A stretch of DNA of 64,000 nucleotides from a bacterium (GTDB taxonomy: Bacteria; Babelota; Babeliae; Babelales; Vermiphilaceae): assembly GCA_021777215.1 (NCBI GenBank), contig JAJYDS010000002.1, positions 33,647 through 97,646 on the forward strand. Direction: 5' to 3'. The first letter of the stretch is position 1. Each line of letters begins with the position of its first letter. Below, one piece after another: positions 35,918 through 44,617 of the stretch. The notes under the pieces are model-generated. The model searched no databases. It had not been told where the DNA came from and worked only from the letters and a program-made list of their open reading frames with translations. Made by a program: the position numbers and the translations under genes.

Positions 35918-36478
35918 TTGAAGGGAACAAATACTAAAGATGTCGCAGCGGTGGTAATTAACGAGAAAATCCGTTTTCCATCGATGCAGCTTATCGATCA
36001 AAATGGTGTCAATGTAGGGATTGTCCAGCGTCTGCAGGCGCTGCGTATGGCGCAAGAGGCTGGTCTCGATTTAGTGGTGCTTTCCGAGCAGGGCAAAGAT
36101 GGTGTTCCTGTAGTCAAGATCATGGATTTTGGCAAGGAATTGTATGAACGCAAAAAGAAACAAGGCGAATCAAAAAAACATCAAAAAGTGATTCAAATAA
36201 AAGAAGTTAAGATTCGTCCCAAGATTGGCGAGCATGACTATCAGACTAAAATGAAACAGGCCATTCAATTTTTACTTGAAGGCAAACGCTTAAAAATTAC
36301 GCTTTTTTTTAGGGGGCGTGAAAATGTGGCAAAAGAAGAGCGTGGTAATGAACTTTTTGACAAAATACAAAAGACTTTCGAAGACGCAGATCTAATCAAG
36401 AATTTGGTTCAAGAAAAAGATATGCGCGAAGGTCAGATGTGGTCGCGTATTTACTATTTAAAGAACATTGCTAAATAA
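35918..36478 (+). CDS. infC: Translation initiation factor IF-3
   Basis: IF-3 keeps ribosomal subunits apart and checks start codons. The family blocks VVINEKIRFPSMQLIDQNGVNVGIV, VVLSEQGKDGVPVVKIMDFGKELYE and IQIKEVKIRPKIGEHDYQTK are all present. A TTG at 35918 is the first usable start. GAGG at 35903-35906 precedes it by about eleven bases, and the frame is open upstream with in-frame ATT codons at 35888 and 35894. In many bacteria infC uses a rare AUU start for autoregulation, so a non-AUG start here fits the family. It leads the infC-rpmI-rplT cluster. Confidence 0.93.
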   Translation: MKGTNTKDVAAVVINEKIRFPSMQLIDQNGVNVGIVQRLQALRMAQEAGLDLVVLSEQGKDGVPVVKIMDFGKELYERKKKQGESKKHQKVIQIKEVKIRPKIGEHDYQTKMKQAIQFLLEGKRLKITLFFRGRENVAKEERGNELFDKIQKTFEDADLIKNLVQEKDMREGQMWSRIYYLKNIAK

Positions 36479-36495
36479 GCATTAGGGATATTTGT

Positions 36496-36702
36496 ATGCC
36501 AAAATTAAAATCTAATTCAGCCGCTAAAAAACGTTTTGCTGTTGTCGGTACTAAAAAGAGTGGTTTAAAAATAAAGCGCTCAAAAGCGTATCATCGTCAC
36601 TTGTTAGCAAGAAAAAGCAGCAAGCGCAAAAGAGCACTTCGTCAGATAGGCTATGTGAACGACACAATCACAAAAAAAATTATTGCATTGTTACCTCATT
36701 AA
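36496..36702 (+). CDS. rpmI: 50S ribosomal protein L35
   Basis: A 68-residue basic protein starting PKLKSNSAAKKRF and containing SKAYHRHLLARKSSKRKR, the L35 signature. It lies between infC and rplT, the usual position. It binds 23S rRNA late in 50S assembly. Confidence 0.95.
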   Translation: MPKLKSNSAAKKRFAVVGTKKSGLKIKRSKAYHRHLLARKSSKRKRALRQIGYVNDTITKKIIALLPH

Positions 36703-36740
36703 TTTAATTAACTACTTAGAAACTAGGGTGGAGTTAAACC

Positions 36741-37088
36741 ATGACACGCGTTAAACGCGGTATATCCGTAAAAAAAAGACACAAAAAGCTACTTAAACAA
36801 ACCAAAGGTTTTTGGGGTCAACGTAAAAACGTTTTCAAAAAAGCTAAAGATACCTTGTTGCGCGCGATGGCATTCGCCTACAAGGGACGGAAATTAAAAA
36901 AACGCGACATGCGTGCTCTGTTTATTGCTCGCGTGGCAGCAGCGGCAAAAGAACGGGGTATTTCTTATAGCGTCTTTATGCACGGTTTAAAAAAAGCAAA
37001 CATTCAACTGAATCGAAAAATGTTGAGTCAGCTGGCTATTTTTGAACCAAAAGCATTTACACAATTGGTAGAATTGGCAAAACAATAA
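36741..37088 (+). CDS. rplT: 50S ribosomal protein L20
   Basis: A 115-residue basic protein with TRVKRGISVKKRHKKLLKQTKGFWGQRKN, VFKKAKDTLLRAMAFAYKGRKLKKRDMRALFI and a C-terminal LAIFEPKAFTQLVELA, all L20 hallmarks. It completes the infC-rpmI-rplT operon. L20 often represses this operon by binding its mRNA; no leader pseudoknot was mapped here. Confidence 0.97.
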   Translation: MTRVKRGISVKKRHKKLLKQTKGFWGQRKNVFKKAKDTLLRAMAFAYKGRKLKKRDMRALFIARVAAAAKERGISYSVFMHGLKKANIQLNRKMLSQLAIFEPKAFTQLVELAKQ

Positions 37089-37241
37089 CACTACCATTGA
37101 CAGCGTTTTGTTCTTCTTATTAGACTAAGCCTGATTGAGAGTAGACGGTTCTTGGTGTATTACGTATATACAGCTGCTCTAAAAAGTATATGTATTACGT
37201 ATACACAAACACAAATAAAGGCCTTGCTAAAGGGGGAACAT

Positions 37242-37505
37242 ATGGATGCTTTGCCTATGCTGGAAAAAAAAGTTGCCGCTTTGTTAGCGTTTGTTACTAC
37301 AGTAAAAGCTGAAAACCAAACGCTCTTGCAAGAAAATCAAGATTTGAAATCTGAAAATGCTCGGCTGGCTGATGAAAACAGCCAGCTCGCAACAAGACTG
37401 GTTGCGGCAGAAGTCAGAGGAACGACACAGCTTGAAGAGACAAAGACAATGGTCGATGATTTGATTAAAAACATTGACGCATTAGTTAAGAATGAGCATC
37501 CCTAA
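37242..37505 (+). CDS. Small coiled-coil protein, ZapB-like, before zapA
   Basis: An 87-residue protein that is almost all coiled coil with heptads such as LLQENQDLKSENARLADENSQLATRL. ZapB-type proteins stabilise the FtsZ ring by bridging to ZapA. The direct overlap with zapA downstream (stop and start share TAATG) supports that role. The sequence alone does not prove it, because simple coiled coils are common. AGGGGGAAC lies before the ATG; an earlier in-frame start would add 30 residues with no family support. Confidence 0.65.
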   Translation: MDALPMLEKKVAALLAFVTTVKAENQTLLQENQDLKSENARLADENSQLATRLVAAEVRGTTQLEETKTMVDDLIKNIDALVKNEHP

Positions 37506-37825
37506 TGAGTGAAATAAGAAATTATAGCGTAATTATATACCAAGATACCTATGCCATTCGCAGCGATGAACCTCACGAACAGGTTTTACAGGCTGCTGCC
37601 AAGGTTGATATGCTTATGCAGGATATTGCGCAGAAGTCTGGTAGTACTGATGGAAAAAAAATAGCCGTATTGGCAGCATTACGATTGGCAAATGCCTTGG
37701 TAAATCTTGAATCCACGCTTGAAAAACAACAGTTAAAGGAACAGGATTTGGCCTATACCATAGATCAAACGCTTCTTGCTCTTTCTTCTTTTCCTCATGC
37801 TGGTGATCAGACCACCGTCGTATAA
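37505..37825 (+). CDS. zapA: Cell division protein ZapA
   Basis: ZapA is a dimeric regulator that bundles FtsZ filaments. The 106-residue protein has YSVIIYQDTYAIRSDEPHEQV, a middle helix AAKVDMLMQDIA, and KIAVLAALRLANALVNLE, the conserved ZapA pattern. It overlaps the ZapB-like gene upstream and is followed by a probable 6S RNA. That order, zapA then ssrS, is common in bacteria. Confidence 0.8.
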   Translation: MSEIRNYSVIIYQDTYAIRSDEPHEQVLQAAAKVDMLMQDIAQKSGSTDGKKIAVLAALRLANALVNLESTLEKQQLKEQDLAYTIDQTLLALSSFPHAGDQTTVV

Positions 37826-37826
37826 T
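37821..37826 (+). promoter_or_regulatory. -10 box of the candidate 6S RNA
   Basis: A perfect TATAAT at 37821-37826, at the very end of zapA, with the RNA's likely first base about seven bases on. No obvious -35 box was seen. Confidence 0.5.
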
Positions 37827-37829
37827 TGT

Positions 37830-37966
37830 GGTCTGTACATGCTCTTGTCTTTTTATCTGTCGCCATGCTTCAGCACGGTGAATGTCAATCTTTGATTCTT
37901 GGCCAAGCAATCAGTTTATGTGTGTTCATACAGCAAGAGGTACGTCAGATACCATGCTTGTTTTTT
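37830..37966 (+). ncRNA. ssrS: Probable 6S RNA (ssrS)
   Basis: The stretch begins GGTCTGTACATGCTCTTG (37830-37847) and ends with CAAGAG (37934-37939) through GATACC (37948-37953). These ends pair in short stems (GGT/ACC, CTG/CAG, GTAC, CTCTTG/CAAGAG) separated by bulges. The middle can form hairpins, including GATTCTTGGCCAAGCAATC. A T6 run follows at 37961-37966. The TATAAT at its start, the position after zapA, and the bulged rod fit 6S RNA, which binds RNA polymerase. It is a little short for 6S and carries no unique sequence signature. Confidence 0.55.
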
Positions 37967-38069
37967 GGGATTTATACAACACACATTAAAGCATATTGCA
38001 TAGATACGCGTATCAGGTGTTTCTTTTGCAATAACAATAACTGATAGTTTAGTTTTAGAGGATAGTACC

Positions 38070-39632
38070 ATGATCGAAATTGGATTACTTATTAAACTAC
38101 TGTTGGGCGCTTTAGGCGCTGCGGTAGTTCTTCTTTTTATCTATGCCCGCAATCGGCTTCGTCTGGCAAACTGCATGCTCGATCAAGCACAAGAACATCT
38201 AAAAAACACAAAACGTGATATCGATGCGGAAAAGCGAGAATCGTTGCTCAAAATAAAAGATGAGATTTATCGTAAACGCAATGAATTTGAGCTTGAAGTA
38301 AAGCGTGATCGATTAGAGCTTGATCGACTACAAAGCAAGCTCAACTCTAAATATGAACATTTTGAAAAAAGAGAACAGATGCTTGACGAGCTTCGTCGCG
38401 AACTTCAACAAAAAGAACGCGCTATCTCACGCACTGAAGATATCATTCGAATCAGCGAACAAAAAGTAAAAAATCTGTACAACGAACTGACATGCAAGCT
38501 AGAACGCACAAGTAACATGTCTCGCGATGAAGCAAAACAAGCCTTATTTGAAACGCTTGAAGCAGAAGTTAAACTTGCCAGTCAAAAATGGATTCAAAAA
38601 GTCGAAACCGAAGCTAATCAGACAGCTAAAGAAAAAGCTATAGAAATTATTGCCACCTCAATGCAGCGCTATGCTTCTGAGCAAGTGGCTCCGTATGCAT
38701 CCTCGGTAATACACCTTCCTAATGAAGAAATGAAGGGACGCATTATTGGTAAAGAAGGGCGTAATATCAAGGCTCTTGAAATGGCAACGGGGGTTGAATT
38801 TATTATAGGAGAAGCCCCGGAAATAATTACCATCTCTGGTTTCAATCCGGTACGTAGAGAGGTTGCTCGTCGCGCCCTGGAACGTTTAATTGCTGATGGG
38901 AGAATTAATCCAAGCCGCATTGAAGAAACCGTTCAACAATGCGAAAAAGAAATTGAGGAAATGATTCAGGAATATGGCAAGCAGGCAATTCTTGAATTTA
39001 ATCTCCAAGGCGTAAATCCTGAACTTATAACTCTTTTGGGTAAACTCTATTTCCGCACAAGCTACTCCCAAAACGTACTAGCTCACAGCAAGGAAGTTGC
39101 GGTATTGGCGCGCATGCTGGCAGAAGAACTGGGCCTTGACGGTCGCATTGCTGTCCGTGCGGGATTGTTGCACGACATTGGTAAGGCGGTAACGGCTGAA
39201 GTTGAAGGCCCGCATGCGACTGTTGGTGGTGATATTGCCAAACGATGTGGGGAAGACCCGGTCATCGTCAACGCCATCTCTGCCCACCACGATGAAATTC
39301 CCGTTTTTTCAATTTATGGTTTGCTCATTGTTATTGCCGATACCATTTCAGCATCACGTCCTGGTGCACGCCGTGAAACTTTAACCGCTTATATAAAACG
39401 CCTTGAAAAACTCGAAGAAATTGCCCACTCTTTTGAGGGTGTTAAAAAAGCGTATGCGCTGCAAGCAGGCAGAGAATTACGTATAATCGTCGAAGAGGAC
39501 CAACTCAATGATGAACAATCATTACTTCTTGCGCAAAACCTTGCTCATAAAATTGAAAAAGAGATGAGCTTTCCTGGTCAAATTAAGGTAAATGTAATCC
39601 GTGAAAAACGATCCATTGAGTACGCTCGATAA
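38070..39632 (+). CDS. rny: Ribonuclease Y
   Basis: RNase Y is a membrane-anchored endoribonuclease that starts mRNA decay. The N-terminus is a membrane helix (IGLLIKLLLGALGAAVVLLFIYA). Then come a long coiled coil (residues about 30-170), a KH domain with MKGRIIGKEGRNIKALE, and an HD domain with AHSKEVAV, LLHDIGKA and AHHDE. Length, 520 residues, is exactly typical. GAGGATAGT lies before the ATG. It is followed by a YmdB-type gene, its usual partner in Bacillus and relatives. Confidence 0.96.
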   Translation: MIEIGLLIKLLLGALGAAVVLLFIYARNRLRLANCMLDQAQEHLKNTKRDIDAEKRESLLKIKDEIYRKRNEFELEVKRDRLELDRLQSKLNSKYEHFEKREQMLDELRRELQQKERAISRTEDIIRISEQKVKNLYNELTCKLERTSNMSRDEAKQALFETLEAEVKLASQKWIQKVETEANQTAKEKAIEIIATSMQRYASEQVAPYASSVIHLPNEEMKGRIIGKEGRNIKALEMATGVEFIIGEAPEIITISGFNPVRREVARRALERLIADGRINPSRIEETVQQCEKEIEEMIQEYGKQAILEFNLQGVNPELITLLGKLYFRTSYSQNVLAHSKEVAVLARMLAEELGLDGRIAVRAGLLHDIGKAVTAEVEGPHATVGGDIAKRCGEDPVIVNAISAHHDEIPVFSIYGLLIVIADTISASRPGARRETLTAYIKRLEKLEEIAHSFEGVKKAYALQAGRELRIIVEEDQLNDEQSLLLAQNLAHKIEKEMSFPGQIKVNVIREKRSIEYAR

Positions 39633-39649
39633 GATAAAAAAGGAACATT

Positions 39650-40471
39650 ATGGGGCATATACGAATTTTGTGTATAGGGGATGTGGTAGGGGTCACCGGA
39701 AGAACCATGTTTCAAAAGCATATAGACCAGATACGAGAACGATATGCTATTGACGGTATTATCGTTAATGGAGAAAATAGCGCTCATGGGCGAGGTATCT
39801 CTTCAAGAATCGTCCGTTTTTTTAAACATAATGGAGTAAATGTTATAACCTCCGGCAACCATATTTGGTACAATAAAGAAATTTATTCTTATTTATCTTC
39901 TGCGACCGATCTACTCAGACCTGCCAATTACCCAAGATCAAGTCCCGGCATAGGGGTAACTACCTTTGAGTGCGCAGGCCATATTGTTGGGGTCATAAAT
40001 TTGCAAGGACGGGTATTTATGCGCGATCATATTGACTGTCCTTTTCGCACTGCTGAATCAGCACTCTCTTTTTTACAAAACAAAACCAATACCATTATCA
40101 TCGACTTCCATGCTGAAGCAACCTCTGAAAAAATGGCTTTAGCATATTTTTTAGATGGAAAAATAAGCGCACTTTTTGGTACACACACCCATGTACAAAC
40201 TGCCGATGAACGTATTTTGCCGCAAGGAACGGCGTATATTACCGATGTAGGAATGGTCGGCTCTCTCAATTCAATGCTCGGCATGAAAAAAGAACCCATC
40301 ATAGAACATTTTATTACCCAGTTACCAGTAAAATTTGTCGTTGACTCTAGCGCACCAGTTTTATTGAATGGTGTTGTTATAGAGATAGATACACAAACAG
40401 GAAAAGCTACGCGAATTGAACGCCTTTCACTTTTGGATACCGATATTCATATAACAGAAGATGGCGACTAA
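39650..40471 (+). CDS. ymdB: YmdB-type metallophosphoesterase
   Basis: A 273-residue protein with IRILCIGDVVGVTGR, VNGENSAHGRGISS and TSGNHIWYNKEI, then DFHAEATSEKMA and FGTHTHVQTADERILPQGTAYITDVGMVG. These are the conserved active-site blocks of the YmdB family of 2',3'-cyclic-nucleotide phosphodiesterases. It follows rny by 17 bases, the arrangement found in firmicutes and some other phyla, suggesting a joint role in RNA turnover. AAAAAAGGAAC precedes the ATG. Confidence 0.93.
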   Translation: MGHIRILCIGDVVGVTGRTMFQKHIDQIRERYAIDGIIVNGENSAHGRGISSRIVRFFKHNGVNVITSGNHIWYNKEIYSYLSSATDLLRPANYPRSSPGIGVTTFECAGHIVGVINLQGRVFMRDHIDCPFRTAESALSFLQNKTNTIIIDFHAEATSEKMALAYFLDGKISALFGTHTHVQTADERILPQGTAYITDVGMVGSLNSMLGMKKEPIIEHFITQLPVKFVVDSSAPVLLNGVVIEIDTQTGKATRIERLSLLDTDIHITEDGD

Positions 40472-40483
40472 AAAGGAGACGTC

Positions 40484-41467
40484 ATGTTTTTGGTGCTTGT
40501 GCAATATCTCTTACTCGCGAGTACTTTTACGTTGGGCAAAGCGGTAGTACAATATGCATCGCCTATTTTTTTTATCAGCGTACGTATGCTCATGGGCGGT
40601 TCATTGTTGCTTAGCTATCTCTATCTTTTTAATCGCAAGTCATGGCAATTTAGTATCAAAGATATAGTTTCCTATACCCAACTAACTTTTTTTCATATCT
40701 ACATCGCATTTTTATCTGAATTTTGGGCTTTACAGTATGTTTCATCAGCAAAAACGTGCTTGCTGTATAATCTTTCCCCCTTTGTAACCGCTCTTTTTTC
40801 CTACGCTCTCTTTGCAGAAAGACTCAACCGTAAAAAGTGGCTGGGGCTCTCCATTGGTATGTTTGGTTTTTTGCCCATTTTATATGCGCAAGCACCTCAA
40901 GAAGGGCTTGTCGGACAATTATGGGGCATATCTTTACCTGAATTTGCACTCTTAGTCTCTGTCTGTTCGTCTGCTTATGCATGGCTCCTCATAAAAAAGT
41001 TGATACAAAGCAGAGGATATTCTGTGCTTATGCTCAATGGCATCGCTATGACCAGTGGAGGCATACTTGCCTTTATAACATCACTTCTTGTTGAAGGTGC
41101 ACCACGCATTTCCTGTTGCACTGCTTCGGATGATACATTGGGCCACTACCTAGCAAAACTACTGGGCACCCAAGAAATTGGTCTTCTTCTTTTTATGATT
41201 TACCTTATTGCATTAATTATTATCGCTAACCTTATCTGTTACAACATTTACGGATATTTATTACGCTATTATTCTGCGACTTTTTTATCATTTGCCGGTT
41301 TTACTACACCCTTATTTACGGCAATTTGGGGATATATTCTTTTGTCTGAAACCATAGGATGGCACTTTTTTGCCTCATTAGGCATTACTTTCATCGGCCT
41401 CTATATTTTTTACAAACAAGAATTGTATGAAAAAAATGAAACACCATCGCTAGAAAAAAGATGCTAA
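40484..41467 (+). CDS. EamA/DMT family transporter
   Basis: A 327-residue membrane protein with about ten helices and two EamA repeats. Motifs include ILLASTFTLGKAV-like FTLGKAVVQYASPIFFISVRM and a second repeat with ALIIIANLICYNIYGYLL and TPLFTAIWGYILL. DMT-type transporters move small metabolites; the substrate cannot be told. AAAAGGAG precedes the ATG, and it follows ymdB by 12 bases. A terminator follows it, so it ends the operon. No gene for a nucleotide (ADP/ATP) translocase is in this window. Confidence 0.85.
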   Translation: MFLVLVQYLLLASTFTLGKAVVQYASPIFFISVRMLMGGSLLLSYLYLFNRKSWQFSIKDIVSYTQLTFFHIYIAFLSEFWALQYVSSAKTCLLYNLSPFVTALFSYALFAERLNRKKWLGLSIGMFGFLPILYAQAPQEGLVGQLWGISLPEFALLVSVCSSAYAWLLIKKLIQSRGYSVLMLNGIAMTSGGILAFITSLLVEGAPRISCCTASDDTLGHYLAKLLGTQEIGLLLFMIYLIALIIIANLICYNIYGYLLRYYSATFLSFAGFTTPLFTAIWGYILLSETIGWHFFASLGITFIGLYIFYKQELYEKNETPSLEKRC

Positions 41468-41517
41468 AGGAATTAAAAAACGGTCTTTATTTTACAATCA
41501 AAAGCACTAAAACAAAA

Positions 41518-41548
41518 CAGGCTTCTTAAAAATAAGAAGCCTGTTTTT
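41518..41548. terminator. Bidirectional terminator between convergent genes
   Basis: CAGGCTTCTT (41518-41527) pairs with AAGAAGCCTG (41534-41543) and is followed by TTTTT. The complement has TTTTG after the stem too. It lies between the EamA gene and the lysine-rich small gene. Confidence 0.85.
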
Positions 41549-41565
41549 ATTCTCTAAAGCGTTGC

Positions 41566-41685
41566 TTACTTTTTCTTAGCAACCTTTTTCTTGGCAACCT
41601 TCTTGGCAACCTTTTTTTTAGTAACCTTTTTGGCTACTTTACGTTTGGTTACCTTTTTAGCAGTTGCTTTTTTCTTAACCGCCAT
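41566..41685 (-). CDS. 39-residue lysine-rich histone-like protein
   Basis: A small gene of 39 codons. The product is almost only Lys, Ala, Val and Thr, arranged as repeated AKKV/TKKK blocks (starts MAVKKKATAKKVTK). AAAAAAGGAG lies seven bases before the ATG, and a clean terminator follows, so the frame is well supported. Such proteins resemble histone-H1-like DNA-compacting proteins (for example Chlamydia Hc1/Hc2 tails or AlgP repeats). It probably condenses or coats nucleic acid. The exact role is inferred from composition. Confidence 0.8.
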   Translation of the reverse strand: MAVKKKATAKKVTKRKVAKKVTKKKVAKKVAKKKVAKKK

Positions 41686-41900
41686 GAGGTCTCCTTTTTT
41701 TATATGGTTAAACTCTACACTCACGATCCTACTTTCATCTTATAGTAAATACTTATAAAAAATCAATAGTTGTCAACGAAAATTTTGTATTTTTGTTTTC
41801 ATTTTGTTGAGAGTGTAAAAAAAAGTATGCAATACTAAATACGAAATTACCGCTGAAACTACCGACAGAAAATCATGAAAAACTTTGCTGGAGAGGCTTT

Positions 41901-43076
41901 ATGCATAACATACAATCGTTGGAACAAAACATGCATAGACTAAAAAACAATGGAGCATTTTTTTTCATTAGACGAACATTTATTGTGCTATCGTTTACTA
42001 TTTTTTCAGTTTTTTTTAGCATAACAACACTGAATTGTCATGGGTCTATACCCCAAAATTTACTTTTGCGCCACTATAACGATGTCGCATTTCCCGCCGC
42101 ACACAATGCTCAGTCAAATGTAGCCTCATCGGTATGCAACCAAGATCTGCCTGTTTCAGAGCAATTAAAAAGAGGTATTCGGGCTCTCAAGGTACATGTA
42201 TGGTACGACCGCGATGCCATGGGCAACTCAGTTGCTTATGTCTGCCATGGCATGACTAAAGACTTTTTAAGTAAATCATATCTCGATCATGTTGCTGATA
42301 AGGTTCCGCGTCTGTTTCGTTCTTTTGCCCGCGATGTGCTTAAGCAGATGGAACCTCTTAACACTATCATTCGTGAGGCATGCAATACGGCCTACGGGCT
42401 AGAAAATGCACGAGGAACAATTCAGTTTCCACACTGTATTTTTGATCCCGCCCAACGCCGATTTGTTGATTTTTTAACTGATATCGCCAATTTTATGCAA
42501 AAAAATCCCAATGAGATTGTCACCCTAATCCTTGAGGACCATACCAACAATTTGCAACGCTTAGCTGATGATTTAAGCTCCGTCGGACTTAATCGCTATG
42601 CACATAGCCAGGATAAAAATAGACCATGGCCGACTCTTGCGCAGATGATAGAACAAAACAAACGGCTTGTATTATTTGTGCATGCAGAGGTTCCTCTTGT
42701 CTTTGATCAGTACCCCTGGTTACATAATCTCTGGGATTTTGCATGGGACACTGAATGGGCTTTTGATTCAGCCTCAGACTTACAGTGTGAAAAAGGCGAC
42801 TGTATGCCCAAGCGTGGAGAGCTAGCTTTTGCCACTCGTCATCAGGAACCATGTAATAAAATATTCATCGTGCACCACTTTGTCACTGAAAATATAGGGG
42901 GATCAAAGGCTGCGGCCAAAAAAGTTAATAAACGGGCTTGCCTGCATAACCGTCTTAAAAAATTAGCTGAACGGGCGGGACACATACCGAATATTATTCA
43001 GGTAGACTTCTTCCAATATCCTAATAATGATCTTTTTGATGTGGTAAAACAGATAAATAGGGAATACTTTCGATGA
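41901..43076 (+). CDS. Exported PI-PLC X-domain-like phosphodiesterase
   Basis: A 391-residue protein with an N-terminal membrane or signal segment (TFIVLSFTIFSVFFSITTL, residues about 26-44). The catalytic-type blocks follow: FPAAHNAQSN (His68), a middle IRALKVHVWYDRD, VCHGMTK (His116), and NPNEIVTLILED. This is the layout of phosphatidylinositol-specific phospholipase C X domains. The two His at the expected places suggest an active enzyme that cleaves phosphoinositides or similar lipids. GGAGAGG precedes the ATG. Because phosphoinositides are eukaryotic, the product may act on host membranes. Confidence 0.75.
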   Translation: MHNIQSLEQNMHRLKNNGAFFFIRRTFIVLSFTIFSVFFSITTLNCHGSIPQNLLLRHYNDVAFPAAHNAQSNVASSVCNQDLPVSEQLKRGIRALKVHVWYDRDAMGNSVAYVCHGMTKDFLSKSYLDHVADKVPRLFRSFARDVLKQMEPLNTIIREACNTAYGLENARGTIQFPHCIFDPAQRRFVDFLTDIANFMQKNPNEIVTLILEDHTNNLQRLADDLSSVGLNRYAHSQDKNRPWPTLAQMIEQNKRLVLFVHAEVPLVFDQYPWLHNLWDFAWDTEWAFDSASDLQCEKGDCMPKRGELAFATRHQEPCNKIFIVHHFVTENIGGSKAAAKKVNKRACLHNRLKKLAERAGHIPNIIQVDFFQYPNNDLFDVVKQINREYFR

Positions 43077-43496
43077 GCGACAGCCATACTCCCACAAGAG
43101 ACCCTAACCAGTCTTTCTTGGCCCTAAAAAGCGTCTTCCCTACTTTTTTTACTTTTGTACTTAGTTTTTATAATCTGCCCAGCGATTGTTGCTCGAATCT
43201 GCAAAAAAACATTAAGTTCTGTTGAGTTTTCTACTAAACCAATAGTTCTGCTTAAAACCATGTGCCCGCATACGGTGGTAAAATCTTTTTTCCTATCGCC
43301 CCTAAGAACCTATCATAGGCGTGGTCCTAGATGGGTGTATCAAAGGTACAGTCCGTGAAAATTAGATAATTTACCATAAAAACAAAACATTTCTACTTGA
43401 AATATTTGATAAAAATGATAGTATAGTTATGAAAACACAAAAAACACATGTTTCTTATAGCTTTTGTTTATTTTTTAGAAAATGGGGGATCTTTAT
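43077..43496. other. Intergenic region before the 43497 gene
   Basis: About 420 bases without a gene. A weak promoter-like pair, TTGAAA at 43397-43402 and TAGTAT at 43419-43424 (16-base spacer), lies upstream of the next start. No RNA signature (RNase P, tmRNA, SRP) was seen. Confidence 0.4.
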
Positions 43497-44444
43497 ATGC
43501 AAAAAAACACATTACCACTGTTTTTATTACTTTTTGTTCAAGTGGCGACACATGCGATGACACCTGGCCAATGGATTCTTGGATCAAATTGGATTGGTTC
43601 TGTCAGCTCGAATGCCAACTCTTTTGAAAGCGATGCAACGTCTCACTTCCCATCAGATACAGTCTCCTTTCCTGCAGGAACGCCACAAGACCAACATTCG
43701 CTCCTGCTCCCGCGAGACTCAAAATCCTGTTCTGCCCAATTTCCAGAGAACTTCCTTTCCTATGATTACTGTTTTGGGCCAATGGAACATCCCGAGCAAG
43801 AACCATCATTTAGCCCTGATGATACACCCGTTATATCGGTTCCAAAATCAATAAAACCCAAACTTAATCAGCCGGTATTTATGCCTGAACCTCAAAAAAC
43901 TCAAGCACCACAGCCCAGAAAACTAGAAGATCTCTATCCTGCATACCTACTCGGTAAAAAAACCAGACAAAAGCAAACACCTCCAGAACCATCACATAAA
44001 GAGCCGCTCAAAAGTATTGGCAACATAACTGAAGAAATGCTGCCAGCCGAAAAAGATAGGTTAAATCACAACTCCAGTCTTGCTGGCCAGACAAATAATC
44101 GACAAACAACATCCATAGGATCAATCGTTATGATGCTGATGGCACAAGCATCGACTCACAAAAAACTGAAATCTAATGATCAATTAAACATGGCAAGCAC
44201 TGACCAGTCGCTTGCTGCACCGGCAACAAAAGCACAAAACCGTCAAGAGAGTGAGCCTATCGTTGTCAGCCAAACAGAAACACTTCCGATAGCAATACGC
44301 AGGAATGCCGGTACTGCTATCTCAAAAGAAGCATGTCACAAAGATTTCTCAGGAAGTGAAAACGCTGATGATGAAAGTTATATTTCAGGAGAAACAAAAA
44401 AATCTTCCTCTACTGAAAGTCTCATATTCGAACTGGACCTCTAA
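43497..44444 (+). CDS. Exported hypothetical protein, Pro/Ser/Thr-rich
   Basis: A 315-residue protein with a signal peptide (LPLFLLLFVQVATHAM). The mature part is low in hydrophobics and rich in Pro, Ser, Thr, Lys and Glu, and looks disordered. No domain is recognised. The start at 43497 is chosen because GGGGGAT lies upstream; an ATG at 43482 overlaps that signal. A terminator-like hairpin region follows. Confidence 0.6.
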   Translation: MQKNTLPLFLLLFVQVATHAMTPGQWILGSNWIGSVSSNANSFESDATSHFPSDTVSFPAGTPQDQHSLLLPRDSKSCSAQFPENFLSYDYCFGPMEHPEQEPSFSPDDTPVISVPKSIKPKLNQPVFMPEPQKTQAPQPRKLEDLYPAYLLGKKTRQKQTPPEPSHKEPLKSIGNITEEMLPAEKDRLNHNSSLAGQTNNRQTTSIGSIVMMLMAQASTHKKLKSNDQLNMASTDQSLAAPATKAQNRQESEPIVVSQTETLPIAIRRNAGTAISKEACHKDFSGSENADDESYISGETKKSSSTESLIFELDL

Positions 44445-44565
44445 GAAACTCTAGTTCTCTAAAAATACGTGAAACTCCCCGCAGCAAGCTGCGGATCATC
44501 TTAAGACACAAAAAAAATCAAAGAATTACGAGGCAAGCCTCGGGGAATTAAACCCCTCTCTGGTT

Positions 44566-44617
44566 AAAGAAGAAGGCTCTTGCTCTAAAAAGGGGGTGCC
44601 TTCTTCTTTATCTTTTT
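44566..44617 (+). terminator. Terminator after the 43497 gene
   Basis: AAAGAAGAAGGC (44566-44577) pairs with GCCTTCTTCTTT (44598-44609), followed by a run with TTTTTT. Two small hairpins (GAGGC/GCCTC at 44531-44542 and GGGG/CCCC at 44543-44557) precede it. Confidence 0.65.
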
